Source: Bacteroidia bacterium
GTDB taxonomy: Bacteria; Bacteroidota; Bacteroidia; Flavobacteriales; Flavobacteriaceae
Length of the DNA: 44,389 nucleotides
Assembly: GCA_030430535.1 (NCBI GenBank)
Contig: JAUIKY010000030.1
Span: forward strand, 1-44,389
Direction of reading: 5' to 3'
Numbering within the stretch: the first letter of the stretch is position 1; each line of letters starts with the position of its first letter. Positions 32,730-41,849 of the stretch are shown one piece after another. Below the pieces are notes generated by a model. The model was not told the origin of the DNA. It worked only from the letters and a program-made list of their open reading frames with translations, and did not search any database. Both the position numbers and the translations under genes were made by a program.

Positions 32730-34964
32730 ATGATACGATTACTATTTACGGTACTTGTAGCAGTTTTTTTTACCTCTATTTTAGATGCACAGCACCAACC
32801 ATGGCAAGGTAAATTTGAACCTATTGACCGTTTGATTGCCCCACCTAATATTTACAGAACCGCCAGTGGGGCTCCTGGAAAAGGCTATTGGCAACAACGT
32901 GCCGATTACAACATCAAGGTCACACTAAATGAACAAAACAACACCATTTGGGGCGAAGAAACCATAACCTATTTCAACAATTCGCCTGACGATTTAAGTT
33001 ATGTTTGGATCCAACTGGAACAAAACGTCAATAAAAAAGGCAATGAGGATTTTGGCAGAATTAACAATAACATCGAGGACGGCATAACCACACGGAAAAT
33101 GCAATTTCTTACCCGAGCCATTGATTTCCCTGCAGGCTACTCCATTAAATATGTAAAAGATGGCAACGGAAAACCGCTAAAGACCTTGGTAAACAACACC
33201 ATGATGAAGGTGAAACTGAACCAAACGCTCAAATCGGATGAATCCACGCAACTTTCCATTTCGTGGTCTTACCACATCACCGACAGAAGTTTGTTTTTAT
33301 TGTCTCGTGAAGGCTACGAGTATTTTCCGGGAGACGACAATACCATTTACCTTATGGGGCATTGGTTCCCAAGAATGGCCGTTTATAATGATACCGAAGG
33401 CTGGCAAAACCAACAATTTCAAAAATTGGGTGAATTCGCTTTAGAGTTTGGCAATTATAACGTTGAAATCACAGTACCCGAAGACCATATTGTCGCCTCA
33501 ACCGGAAAGCTTCTGAACAGCGAAGCCGTGCTAACAAAAACCCAATTGCAACGACTAAAATCTGCGGAAAAATCTTTTAAAGAACCCGTTATGATTATTA
33601 CCAAAGATGAAGCTATCGCTAATGAAAAGCAAAAAACCACCAAGCAAAAAACATGGAAATTTAAGGCCGAAAACGTTCGTGATTTTGCTTTTGCTTCGTC
33701 CCGAAAATTTCTGTGGGACGCCCAAGCCGTAAAGCTTCCCACCAATACGGTCATGGCCATGTCGTTTTATCCCAAAGAAGGCTTACCCGTTTGGCAGGAA
33801 GAATCTACCAAAGCAATAAAACATGGGCTGGAGGTGTACTCCGAAGCCACTTTTGATTATCCTTATCCCGTTTGCATTTCTGTAAACACCTCAAATATCG
33901 GCATGGAATTTCCCATGATTAGTTTTAACGGCGGACGACCCATTAACGGCAAAATAAGCGATGCCGCAAAGCAGAGTATGGTCAGTACCATTATACATGA
34001 AGTGGGCCATAATTGGTTCCCGATGATCGTCAGTTCAGATGAGCGTAAATGGATGTGGATGGACGAAGGCCTCAACACCTTTTTGCACCACAGAACACTC
34101 GCCGAGCGCTACCCTAACTTTAATAGTTTTACACCAAAAAGCATCGTCCCTTTTATGAGCGGCGACAAAAACATTTTACGCCCGGTTATGACCAGTTCAG
34201 ACAACGAACTGTTTAATCAATTTGGCATGAATTTTTATGTAAAACCTACCGTTGGTCTTCAAATGCTAAGAAATTCCATTATTGGGAAAGAACTGTTTGA
34301 CGAAGCTTTTAAGGAATATGCCAACCGTTGGAAATACAAACACCCCAATCCGGCTGATTTATTCAGAACGCTTGAAAATGCTACCGCTACCGATTTAGAC
34401 TGGTTTTTTAGGGGTTGGTTTTTTACCACCGACCATGTTGATATGGAGTTAAGCAACGTTAAATGGTTTAAAGTTTTTGAAGAAGACTCGAATATTGAAG
34501 ATCAAAAAGGCACATCGAAAAGCAAAATTGAAACTGCCGAAAAAAGTAGTAAAACCGTTACTGATGATTTTTCGAATGGCCCAGAAATGATTACTGTTAC
34601 TGATACGCCCGACAAAGATTACGGTCAGTTTTTATCAAGATTGGACGATAATGCCGTGAGAAAGGAACTTTTAGGCAAAAACATTTATGAGCTTACCATT
34701 AAAAATATTGGTGGATTAGTGATGCCGGTAACCATTGAGTGGGTTTTCACTGATGGCTCCAGCGAGATAGAAACCCTACCCGCACAGGTTTGGCGCAGAA
34801 ATGAATATGAAATCACACCAACCTTTGTAAAAAATAAGGAAGTCGCAAAGATTAATTTAGACCCAAATTTTGAATTTGCTGATACCAACACGGCAAACAA
34901 CAGTTTTCCAAAAACAGAAGCAAAATCAGATTTTGATGCCTTTAAAAGCAAACAGAAAAAATAA
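32730..34964 (+). CDS. M1 family metallopeptidase, exported
   Basis: The 744-aa protein has a signal peptide (MIRLLFTVLVAVFFTSILDA, then QHQPW). The zinc site is HEVGHNW with H423, E424, H427 and the third ligand E446 (WMDEGLNTF), the exact HExxH-18-E spacing. Upstream, NIGMEFPMIS replaces the GAMEN exopeptidase loop in the manner of the Bacteroidetes M1 group. An N-terminal beta domain (about 50-270) precedes the catalytic domain, and a beta-rich C-terminal region follows, with a Ser/Lys-rich linker near 585-620. It probably trims peptides in the periplasm or at the surface. It is convergent with murA, sharing a short 38-nt gap. Confidence 0.92.
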   Translation: MIRLLFTVLVAVFFTSILDAQHQPWQGKFEPIDRLIAPPNIYRTASGAPGKGYWQQRADYNIKVTLNEQNNTIWGEETITYFNNSPDDLSYVWIQLEQNVNKKGNEDFGRINNNIEDGITTRKMQFLTRAIDFPAGYSIKYVKDGNGKPLKTLVNNTMMKVKLNQTLKSDESTQLSISWSYHITDRSLFLLSREGYEYFPGDDNTIYLMGHWFPRMAVYNDTEGWQNQQFQKLGEFALEFGNYNVEITVPEDHIVASTGKLLNSEAVLTKTQLQRLKSAEKSFKEPVMIITKDEAIANEKQKTTKQKTWKFKAENVRDFAFASSRKFLWDAQAVKLPTNTVMAMSFYPKEGLPVWQEESTKAIKHGLEVYSEATFDYPYPVCISVNTSNIGMEFPMISFNGGRPINGKISDAAKQSMVSTIIHEVGHNWFPMIVSSDERKWMWMDEGLNTFLHHRTLAERYPNFNSFTPKSIVPFMSGDKNILRPVMTSSDNELFNQFGMNFYVKPTVGLQMLRNSIIGKELFDEAFKEYANRWKYKHPNPADLFRTLENATATDLDWFFRGWFFTTDHVDMELSNVKWFKVFEEDSNIEDQKGTSKSKIETAEKSSKTVTDDFSNGPEMITVTDTPDKDYGQFLSRLDDNAVRKELLGKNIYELTIKNIGGLVMPVTIEWVFTDGSSEIETLPAQVWRRNEYEITPTFVKNKEVAKINLDPNFEFADTNTANNSFPKTEAKSDFDAFKSKQKK

Positions 34965-34982
34965 TTCGTAAAAAAACAGCAT

Positions 34983-35016
34983 AAAAAAAAGGATAGATTT
35001 TATTAATCTATCCTTT
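34983..35016 (-). terminator. murA terminator overlapping its own last codons
   Basis: AAAGGATAGATT (34988-34999) pairs with AATCTATCCTTT (35005-35016), 12 bp, loop TTATT; on the minus strand a T-run of eight follows. The first arm read by the polymerase encodes the last four murA codons and the start of its stop codon. Confidence 0.8.
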
Positions 35017-36313
35017 CTATTTTGGCGCCAATGGCTCGCAAACGTTCGTCTATGTTTTCGTAACCACGGTCTATCTGCTCGATATTTTGAATGGTGGATG
35101 TACCTTTGGCTGAAAGTGCCGCAATCAACAACGACACCCCTGCACGAATATCGGGTGAGGTCATGGTCGTTGCTTTCAAAGTCGATTTAAAATCGTGACC
35201 AATAACCGTGGCACGATGCGGGTCGCAAAGAATAATTTTTGCCCCCATATCAATCAATTTATCAACAAAGAACAATCTACTTTCAAACATTTTTTGGTGT
35301 ACCAACACACTGCCACGAGCCTGTGTAGCTACCACCAAAATGATACTCAACAAATCTGGTGTAAATCCAGGCCAGGGTGCATCGGCAATGGTTAAAATAG
35401 ACCCATCGATAAAACTTTGTATTTCGTAACCATCAGTATGTGCCGGAATATAAATATCGTCGCCTTTTCGTTCAACCGTTACGCCTAATTTTCTGAAGGT
35501 TTCAGGAATAATTCCCAAATCCTTCCACGATACATTGGTGATGGTCAGCTCACTTTTGGTCATTGCTGCCAAACCGATCCAACTCCCAATTTCTATCATA
35601 TCGGGCAGCATGGTATGCTCGGTGCCTCCCAAACTGTCCACGCCATCAATAATCAACATATTGGAGCCTACTCCACTAATTTTAGCCCCCATTCTATTCA
35701 GCATTTTACACAATTGCTGTAAATAGGGTTCGCAGGCCGCGTTGTAAATGGTGGTTTGCCCTTCGGCCAAAACCGCAGCCATTAAAATATTGGCCGTCCC
35801 GGTAACCGAAGCTTCCTCAAGGAGCATGTAAGTCCCTTTTAGTTTCTTGGCTTCAACGCCGTAAAATTGTTCTTCACGACTGTAACCAAATTTGGCTCCC
35901 AATTTTATCAAGCCTTCAAAATGGGTGTCCAATCGGCGGCGACCAATTTTATCACCTCCGGGTTTCGGAATATAGCCTTTACCGAATCTCGCCAATAATG
36001 GCCCTACAATCATTATCGATCCACGTAAACCGCGACCATCGATTTTAAATTGATCGGATTCCAGATATTTTAGATTGACTTCATCGGCTTGGAATGTATA
36101 TGTCCCTTTTTGAAGTTTTTCAATTTTAACACCCAATTTGCGCAACAAATCGATAAGCTTGTTAACATCAACAATATCGGGGATGTTATGGATGGTTATT
36201 TTTTCTGGGCTAAGCAGTACAGCGCACAATATTTGGAGGGCTTCATTTTTGGCACCTTGTGGCTGAATGCTTCCTTTTAATTGGTGCCCGCCTTCAATTT
36301 TAAATACTCCCAT
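35003..36313 (-). CDS. murA: UDP-N-acetylglucosamine 1-carboxyvinyltransferase with Asp in place of the catalytic Cys
   Basis: This is the first committed step of peptidoglycan synthesis, adding enolpyruvate from PEP to UDP-GlcNAc. The 436-aa sequence starts MGVFKIEGGHQLKGSIQPQG with K22-N23 in GAKNEALQ, and has the GRGLRGSIMIVGPLLARFGK loop. The flexible loop reads KPGGDKIGRRRLDTHFEG: D121 stands where most MurA proteins have the Cys attacked by fosfomycin. Known Cys-to-Asp MurA enzymes (Mycobacterium, Chlamydia) stay active and resist fosfomycin, so resistance of this enzyme is expected. It lies 5 nt after the DUF4290 gene on the same strand, likely one transcript. Confidence 0.95.
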   Translation of the reverse strand: MGVFKIEGGHQLKGSIQPQGAKNEALQILCAVLLSPEKITIHNIPDIVDVNKLIDLLRKLGVKIEKLQKGTYTFQADEVNLKYLESDQFKIDGRGLRGSIMIVGPLLARFGKGYIPKPGGDKIGRRRLDTHFEGLIKLGAKFGYSREEQFYGVEAKKLKGTYMLLEEASVTGTANILMAAVLAEGQTTIYNAACEPYLQQLCKMLNRMGAKISGVGSNMLIIDGVDSLGGTEHTMLPDMIEIGSWIGLAAMTKSELTITNVSWKDLGIIPETFRKLGVTVERKGDDIYIPAHTDGYEIQSFIDGSILTIADAPWPGFTPDLLSIILVVATQARGSVLVHQKMFESRLFFVDKLIDMGAKIILCDPHRATVIGHDFKSTLKATTMTSPDIRAGVSLLIAALSAKGTSTIQNIEQIDRGYENIDERLRAIGAKIERID

Positions 36314-36318
36314 ATCGA

Positions 36319-36960
36319 TTAGTAGCGCTTACGTTGACGATTGCTTCCTTTTTTGTGATGCCCTTTCTTTCCACCAGAGTATTTGCTTTTAGAACGCATT
36401 AAGCTCGATGCATCAGACAAATCTTCCTCTGAATTTTTCAGATTGATTTTTCCTCCGGAAAGCTCAAATAAATGATCGTAAATCACATCGTCTTCAACCG
36501 TATCTTTATTCCAATTCAAGAAACACTTTTTCATGTGGTTGGCAATGGTATAAATCAAGGCTTCTTTTAAGTCGCCATCGTCCCAAGTATTGGCCACATC
36601 AATCATCGTTTTAATGTTGTTTCCGTAAAAACGGTATTTGGGATGGTTTTGTGGATATTTTAAGGGCTCTGGGCGTTCTTCAAAAAGTTCCTTCGTCGGT
36701 CTTTCGTATGGTGAGTCAACATCCAATTCAAAATTGGACATGATGAATAATTGATCCCAAAGTTTATGCTGAAAATCGGGCACATCCCTTAAGTGGGGCT
36801 GCATGTTGCCCATAACCGAAATAATGGCTTTGGCCACTTTGTTCCGCTCTTCTTTATTTTCAACGTTTTTGGCGAAATTGATCATTTTCTGCATGTGGCG
36901 CCCGTATTCGGGAATAATCAAATGCTCGCGCTCTGTATTGTATTCTAAATTATCAATCAA
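36319..36960 (-). CDS. DUF4290 family protein
   Basis: The 213-aa cytoplasmic protein opens DNLEYNTEREHLIIPEYGRH, has AKAIISVMGNMQPHLRDVPD followed by FQHKLWDQLFIMSNF and YPQNHPKYRFYGNNIKTMID, the conserved core of DUF4290. It ends in a very basic tail (KGHHKKGSNRQRKRY) that could bind nucleic acid. Function is unknown, but the gene almost always precedes murA in Flavobacteriia, as here (5-nt gap), hinting at a link with envelope growth. No ATG is available; TTG at 36960 is the likely start. Confidence 0.9.
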   Translation of the reverse strand: MIDNLEYNTEREHLIIPEYGRHMQKMINFAKNVENKEERNKVAKAIISVMGNMQPHLRDVPDFQHKLWDQLFIMSNFELDVDSPYERPTKELFEERPEPLKYPQNHPKYRFYGNNIKTMIDVANTWDDGDLKEALIYTIANHMKKCFLNWNKDTVEDDVIYDHLFELSGGKINLKNSEEDLSDASSLMRSKSKYSGGKKGHHKKGSNRQRKRY

Positions 36961-37026
36961 AATTAAAATGTGTAGAAATTAATGGTTTGCATGTAGTTAA
37001 GTGCATGTGCAAAATACAAAAAATAA

Positions 37027-37320
37027 TTAAAGGCTAATGACGCCTTCCACTTTTTCTGCAACCTCTTTATACTTTTCAATTACGGCGTCTGGATTTTTCA
37101 TCCTAACGTTTACTGAAACACTGGTATATTTGCCGTTTTTAGATTCGGTAGTATTGATCACGGCGCCCAAATTATCGAAAAGGTCTTCAATTTGCTTTAT
37201 TTTTGCCTTATCGGAAATGACTATAAATTTATAAAGATATTCTGAGGGCCACAGTGCGGTATCCTGTAACTGGTTTTTTAATTTTTTATAAAATTCTTCT
37301 GAATTTGGAGCTGTTTCCAT
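37027..37320 (-). CDS. DUF493 family protein
   Basis: The 97-aa protein has the ferredoxin-like alpha/beta plan of the DUF493 (YbeD-like) family: WPSEYLYKFIVISDKAKIKQ, a helix, then a YTSVSVNVRMKNPDAVIEKY strand and helix, ending EKVEGVISL. Family members are small regulatory-type proteins of uncertain role. Transcription probably begins from the TATATTTG box at 37345-37338 on the minus strand, 18-25 nt before the ATG. Sixty-six bases separate it from the DUF4290 gene. Confidence 0.88.
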   Translation of the reverse strand: METAPNSEEFYKKLKNQLQDTALWPSEYLYKFIVISDKAKIKQIEDLFDNLGAVINTTESKNGKYTSVSVNVRMKNPDAVIEKYKEVAEKVEGVISL

Positions 37321-37337
37321 GGCTTTGTTTTAGACGG

Positions 37338-37345
37338 CAAATATA
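37338..37345 (-). promoter_or_regulatory. Candidate -7 box of the DUF493 gene
   Basis: Minus-strand TATATTTG, predicted start about 11 nt before the ATG at 37320. No good -33 element. Confidence 0.4.
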
Positions 37346-37408
37346 CGTTTTCCTTTCTATTTTTTTTATAATTGTTAAATTCCGATTTTTACAGCAAATA
37401 AAGCCAAA

Positions 37409-37948
37409 TTGAACACGAAAAAAATTGTTATTACCGGAGGGCCGGGAACGGGCAAATCGACCTTAATCAATAATTTGATAGGCAACGGACACACCTGTAT
37501 GGAAGAAATTTCGAGACAGATTACCCTCGATGCCCAAAAAAAAGGCATTGACCAACTGTTTTTAACTGAGCCCCTGCTGTTTAGCGAACTGCTTTTAAAA
37601 GGGCGGCAAAAGCAATTTATAGATGCCGATATTTATAAAAATGAAACCGTTTTTTTTGACCGCGGCATTCCAGACGTGTTGGCGTATATGGATTATATTG
37701 GCGACACATATCCCAAAACTTTTGTTGAAGCCTGCAAAAATGCCAAATACCACCAAATTTTTATTTTAAAACCTTGGCAGGAAATTTATACCAGCGACAA
37801 TGAGCGCTATGAAAGTTTTGAGCAAGCATTGGAAATCCATGACCATTTGATGAACGCGTACAACAGATTTGGCTACCAATTGATTGATGTCCCTTTTGAT
37901 ACGGTTGATAACCGCACCCAATTTATTTTAAACGCTGTACAAAAATAA
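37409..37948 (+). CDS. AAA-type ATPase/kinase-like P-loop protein (AAA_28)
   Basis: The 179-aa protein carries a P-loop at 10-18 (GGPGTGKST), a FFDRGIPDVLAYMDYIG segment that fits the substrate/Walker B region of the AAA_28 predicted ATPases, and HQIFILKPWQEIYTSDNERY with a lid arginine. The family resembles small-molecule kinases more than true AAA machines; the substrate is unknown. TTG at 37409 is the start, as no ATG is near. It is followed after 1 nt by recQ, so the two are co-translated. Confidence 0.82.
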   Translation: MNTKKIVITGGPGTGKSTLINNLIGNGHTCMEEISRQITLDAQKKGIDQLFLTEPLLFSELLLKGRQKQFIDADIYKNETVFFDRGIPDVLAYMDYIGDTYPKTFVEACKNAKYHQIFILKPWQEIYTSDNERYESFEQALEIHDHLMNAYNRFGYQLIDVPFDTVDNRTQFILNAVQK

Positions 37949-37949
37949 T

Positions 37950-39854
37950 ATGGAGCACCCCATTAACATATTGGAACGTTATTGGAACTTCACGGCGTTT
38001 AGGCCACAACAGGAAGACATCATCAACGCTGTGATAAATGGCGAAGACACCTTTGTACTCATGCCAACGGGCGGTGGAAAGTCGTTGTGCTTTCAAATTC
38101 CGGCATTGGCAAAACCCGGCATTTGTATTGTTATTTCACCGCTAATCGCTTTGATGAAAGACCAAGTACAAGCGCTTAAAGACAAAAGCATTAAGGCCAT
38201 GGCCATTACCAGCGGCATATCGTACAACCAGCTCGACACGCTTTTAGATAACTGCATTTACGGCAAGTATAAATTCCTTTACCTGTCGCCCGAACGTTTG
38301 CAACAGGAGTTGGTACAGGACAGAATCCGGCAAATGGACGTGAATTTAATCGCGGTTGATGAGGCCCACTGTATCTCCCAATGGGGTAGTGATTTTAGGC
38401 CTGCCTATAAAAATATTGCTTTGCTGCGGCAATTGCGACCAAGTGCGAATGTGGTGGCGCTTACAGCTTCGGCACGCCCGGAAGTTGTTGAAGATATTGT
38501 TACCGAACTCGATTTTATCAATCCTAAAATATTTAAAACATCGTTTGCGCGCCCTAACTTGGGCTATATGGTGCTTAATGAAAACGACAAACACTATAGA
38601 CTGGAATCTATCTTAAAAAAATACAAAGAACCTTCTATTGTTTATGTAAGAAACCGAAAACTCACTATTGAACTGAGCGACTTTTTAAAATCGAAAAACA
38701 TTACGGCCACTAGTTATCACGGCGGACTTTCGAATATTGAAAAGGAAACCAACATGAATTCGTGGCTACATGAACAAAACCAAGTGATGGTGGCTACTAA
38801 TGCTTTTGGCATGGGGATTGACAAACCCAATGTAAAAACGGTTATACATTTTAACCTGCCCGAAAGTTTGGAGAGTTATTTCCAGGAAGCTGGCCGTGCC
38901 GGCCGAAACGGCGAAAAAGCCTTTGCAGTTATTTTAAAAAATGAAAGCGATAAGAATTTGGTGAAAAATCAATTTTTGAACGTGCTTCCCAACGTCGATT
39001 TCGTAAAGCAAGTGTACCGAAAGCTGTGCGCCTATTTTCAAATTTCGTATGGCGAGGGCGAATACCAAACCTTCGATTTCGATTTTAACACCTTCTGCAA
39101 AACCTATAACTTCAATACGCTTCTATGCTATAATGCGTTGCTTGTTTTAGACCGAAACAGTGTTATTTCATTAACTAGGCAATTCCAAAATAAAACGACA
39201 GTTCAGTTTATCACTTCCAATCAGTCGCTATTCCGGTATTTGGAAACGCACCAAAGTTTAGACATCATTGTAAAATCCATTTTACGCCTTTACGGTGGTA
39301 TTTTTGACCATCCCACAAAAATCGATTTAGGCAAAGTTTCAGAAAAAGCCTCTACAAGTCAGTCTTCAATCATAAACGGACTAACACAATTGGAGCGCGA
39401 TGAAATCATCATGTTGAACCTTACCAAAACCGATGCACAAATTACATTTATTGAACCTCGCGAAGACGACAAAACCATTAACAGGATTGCCAAAATCATC
39501 AAACAGCAAAATCAACTGAAACAGAATCAAGTTGAAGCGATGATTGATTATATTGAAAACGATACGGTTTGCAAAAGCGAACAACTATTGGCTTATTTCG
39601 GAGAAACAGACACCAAACTCTGTGGTATTTGTTCGGTATGCACCAAACCCAGCAAAGCTAAAAAACCGCAAGATTTAAATGCTTTGAAGAAAAAGCTTGT
39701 CGGCATTCTTGAAAACGGCGAACAATCGTCCAGAACCCTTGCCGAAAAATTAGATTGCACGGAAACCGAACTAAAAACCGTTTTAAAATTGCTATTGGAA
39801 CATCAAATTATTACCATTACACCAACCAACACCTATAAACTAAGTCATTTATAA
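37950..39854 (+). CDS. recQ: RecQ family ATP-dependent DNA helicase
   Basis: The 634-aa protein is a 3'-5' DNA helicase. Walker A is TGGGKS at 40-45, DEAH at 137-140 (VDEAHCISQWGSDFRPAY), and motif V/VI are FGMGIDKPNVKTVIHF and QEAGRAGRNG. The zinc site is unusually placed near residues 545-565: one Cys in DTVCKSEQLLAYFGE, then CGICSVC, C-x16-C-x2-C-x2-C. A winged-helix region lies before it, and the C-terminus is a second helix-turn-helix-like part rather than a clear HRDC domain. This is the short Bacteroidetes RecQ variety. It lies in a run with the P-loop gene before it and fmt after it. Confidence 0.93.
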   Translation: MEHPINILERYWNFTAFRPQQEDIINAVINGEDTFVLMPTGGGKSLCFQIPALAKPGICIVISPLIALMKDQVQALKDKSIKAMAITSGISYNQLDTLLDNCIYGKYKFLYLSPERLQQELVQDRIRQMDVNLIAVDEAHCISQWGSDFRPAYKNIALLRQLRPSANVVALTASARPEVVEDIVTELDFINPKIFKTSFARPNLGYMVLNENDKHYRLESILKKYKEPSIVYVRNRKLTIELSDFLKSKNITATSYHGGLSNIEKETNMNSWLHEQNQVMVATNAFGMGIDKPNVKTVIHFNLPESLESYFQEAGRAGRNGEKAFAVILKNESDKNLVKNQFLNVLPNVDFVKQVYRKLCAYFQISYGEGEYQTFDFDFNTFCKTYNFNTLLCYNALLVLDRNSVISLTRQFQNKTTVQFITSNQSLFRYLETHQSLDIIVKSILRLYGGIFDHPTKIDLGKVSEKASTSQSSIINGLTQLERDEIIMLNLTKTDAQITFIEPREDDKTINRIAKIIKQQNQLKQNQVEAMIDYIENDTVCKSEQLLAYFGETDTKLCGICSVCTKPSKAKKPQDLNALKKKLVGILENGEQSSRTLAEKLDCTETELKTVLKLLLEHQIITITPTNTYKLSHL

Positions 39855-39868
39855 TTAAAAAATAAATT

Positions 39869-40699
39869 ATGAAAACCTTAATTCTCATGATAGGCTTAAT
39901 ATTATCATTTAATAAGTCTTATTCTCAATTAAAAAAAGAAAGAGATAAAATATTGACTGAAGCCTACCTTCTCTATAATTCTGAAAAAGCGTCATGGAAT
40001 GGAACAGATATTTTTTTAGAAAAGTTTCCTGAAAAAAGAGACATCATTGGCGGATATTTTTCCTACACTGAAAAAGAAGGACATAACTGTATTTTCTATG
40101 ATAAATTAGAAACCCCAAACATAATCGCAAAAATAACTTTCAATAACGAATTTGAAATTGAAAATGCTAAAATTGATACAATCCAAAGAAAATTGAATAA
40201 ACAAGAAATGGATTTATATACCATCAAGCAACTTGCCTTAAACGAAGTAAATACAGATACTATATTCAAAACTTACAATAACACCAATTTAAATGTAATC
40301 CCTATTATAACCGAGAAAGAAAAAAAGGTATTTATTTTAACAGGTCCGCAAATAACTGGTGTTGCTGTTTTTGGAAATGATTATTTATTAACTTTTGATA
40401 CTGATAACAAACTATTAGAAAAAAAACCTATCCATAAGAATATTATTCCTATTGATTATAATGAAAAAACTAAGGATGCTGTAACAATGCATAGCCATTT
40501 GGAATCAACAGGAGATTTCATAACCTCAACCGATGTATGTACTTTACTTCTTTATAAAGATTATGTGAATTGGAGGCAACATATTGTTACATCTAAAAAC
40601 AATGTTTCTCTTTGGAGTTTTGAAAATGACAATCTTTTAATTCTCACAAAAGAAGCTTGGAACAAAATATATAAATCTATAAACGAAAAAGAAAATTAA
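39869..40699 (+). CDS. Exported hypothetical protein with a HxH-x8-TxxD segment
   Basis: The 276-aa protein starts with a signal peptide (MKTLILMIGLILSFNKSYSQ). The mature protein is Lys/Asn/Ile-rich, and the gene is more AT-rich than its neighbours. Near residue 210 is AVTMHSHLESTGDFITSTD, reminiscent of the JAMM/MPN metal site (HxH-x7-SxxD) but with one residue more and Thr for Ser, so a metallopeptidase assignment is tentative. It sits 14 nt after recQ and 15 nt before fmt, a place where these genes are usually adjacent, so it looks like a lineage-specific insertion that kept the operon spacing. Confidence 0.65.
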   Translation: MKTLILMIGLILSFNKSYSQLKKERDKILTEAYLLYNSEKASWNGTDIFLEKFPEKRDIIGGYFSYTEKEGHNCIFYDKLETPNIIAKITFNNEFEIENAKIDTIQRKLNKQEMDLYTIKQLALNEVNTDTIFKTYNNTNLNVIPIITEKEKKVFILTGPQITGVAVFGNDYLLTFDTDNKLLEKKPIHKNIIPIDYNEKTKDAVTMHSHLESTGDFITSTDVCTLLLYKDYVNWRQHIVTSKNNVSLWSFENDNLLILTKEAWNKIYKSINEKEN

Positions 40700-40714
40700 T
40701 ATTTCAAAGGTAGA

Positions 40715-41662
40715 ATGAAAGATTTAAGAATCGTATTTATGGGCACTCCAGATTTTGCGGTGGCCACTCTAAAAACACTCGTTGAAAACCATTATAACAT
40801 TGTGGGCGTGATTACCGCCCCCGACAAACCCGCTGGCCGCGGCCGAAAACTCAATGAAAGTGCTGTAAAAAAATATGCCGTTTCCCAAAATTTAAAGCTT
40901 CTTCAGCCAACAAATTTAAAAAGCGAAGATTTTTTAAGCGAACTGAAAGCCTTAAACGCCAACCTACAAATTGTTGTGGCCTTTAGGATGCTGCCAAAAG
41001 TGGTTTGGCAAATGCCAGAATTTGGCACCTTCAACTTACACGCCTCGTTGTTGCCCAACTACCGAGGGGCTGCGCCCATTAACTGGGCCATCATCAACGG
41101 AGAAACCCAAACCGGTGTTTCCACGTTTTTTATTGATGAAAAAATTGATACAGGCAATATGATCCTTCAGCAAGGAATTAATATCGACCCAAAAGAAAAT
41201 GCTGGCAGCCTCCACGACAAGTTGATGGATATTGGCAGTAAACTGGTACTAAAAACAGTAGCATTAATTGAAAAAGGAAATGTTGAAACGGTTCCGCAAA
41301 AAGAATCCGAAGATATTAAAACCGCTTACAAACTCAACAAAGACAATTGTAAAATAGATTGGGAAAAATCTATTGATACCATCCATAACCACATTAGAGG
41401 ATTGAGCCCCTACCCTGCAGCTTGGTGCGTTATGCGAAACGGAAATGAAGATTACGATATTAAAATTTACAGTGCCGAAAAAGAAATTTCTAACCACAAT
41501 TTAGAAATTGGCACTATTGTTCACAGCAAATCAGAATTAAAAGTTGCTGTTTCAGAAGGTTATATTATTATAAAGGATTTGAAACTTCCAGGAAAGCGAA
41601 ATATGGACGTGAAATCGTTCCTAAACGGCTTTACTTTTGAAGAAAATGCCAAAATGCTGTAA
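40715..41662 (+). CDS. fmt: Methionyl-tRNA formyltransferase
   Basis: The 315-aa enzyme formylates initiator Met-tRNA using 10-formyl-THF. The N-terminal Rossmann part has RIVFMGTPDFAVATLKTL and ITAPDKPAGRGRKL. The catalytic segment is FNLHASLLPNYRGAAPINWA with the N-x-H pair, then GVSTFFIDEKIDTGNMI with the active Asp. The C-terminal OB-fold-like tRNA-binding domain begins near 205 (YKLNKDNCKIDWEKS, then IRGLSPYPAAWC). It competes with purU at 13022 for the same one-carbon donor. Confidence 0.95.
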   Translation: MKDLRIVFMGTPDFAVATLKTLVENHYNIVGVITAPDKPAGRGRKLNESAVKKYAVSQNLKLLQPTNLKSEDFLSELKALNANLQIVVAFRMLPKVVWQMPEFGTFNLHASLLPNYRGAAPINWAIINGETQTGVSTFFIDEKIDTGNMILQQGINIDPKENAGSLHDKLMDIGSKLVLKTVALIEKGNVETVPQKESEDIKTAYKLNKDNCKIDWEKSIDTIHNHIRGLSPYPAAWCVMRNGNEDYDIKIYSAEKEISNHNLEIGTIVHSKSELKVAVSEGYIIIKDLKLPGKRNMDVKSFLNGFTFEENAKML

Positions 41663-41766
41663 ACCCTTATTATTACTGACTTCTATAAAATACCGATGAA
41701 ATGCCTTTCATTTATTAACAAATGCTTCAAGTTATCAACAAAACAGCGTTTTTCCCTTGCTATTAC

Positions 41767-41796
41767 TTGCATGGTTGCATAATCCGTATAAATTTG
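41767..41796 (+). promoter_or_regulatory. HU promoter
   Basis: TTG (41767-41769), 19 nt, TAAATTTG (41789-41796), a full match to the phylum consensus. The predicted leader of about 47 nt argues against any start upstream of 41850. Confidence 0.7.
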
Positions 41797-41849
41797 TAGA
41801 GGATTTAACTAGAAGTTTAACCAATTTATTAATAATTAAATTTTACATT

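Noticed and set aside
41757-41849. N-terminal extension of HU
   Set aside because: It would be translated from the promoter region; HU proteins begin at MNKTDLI.
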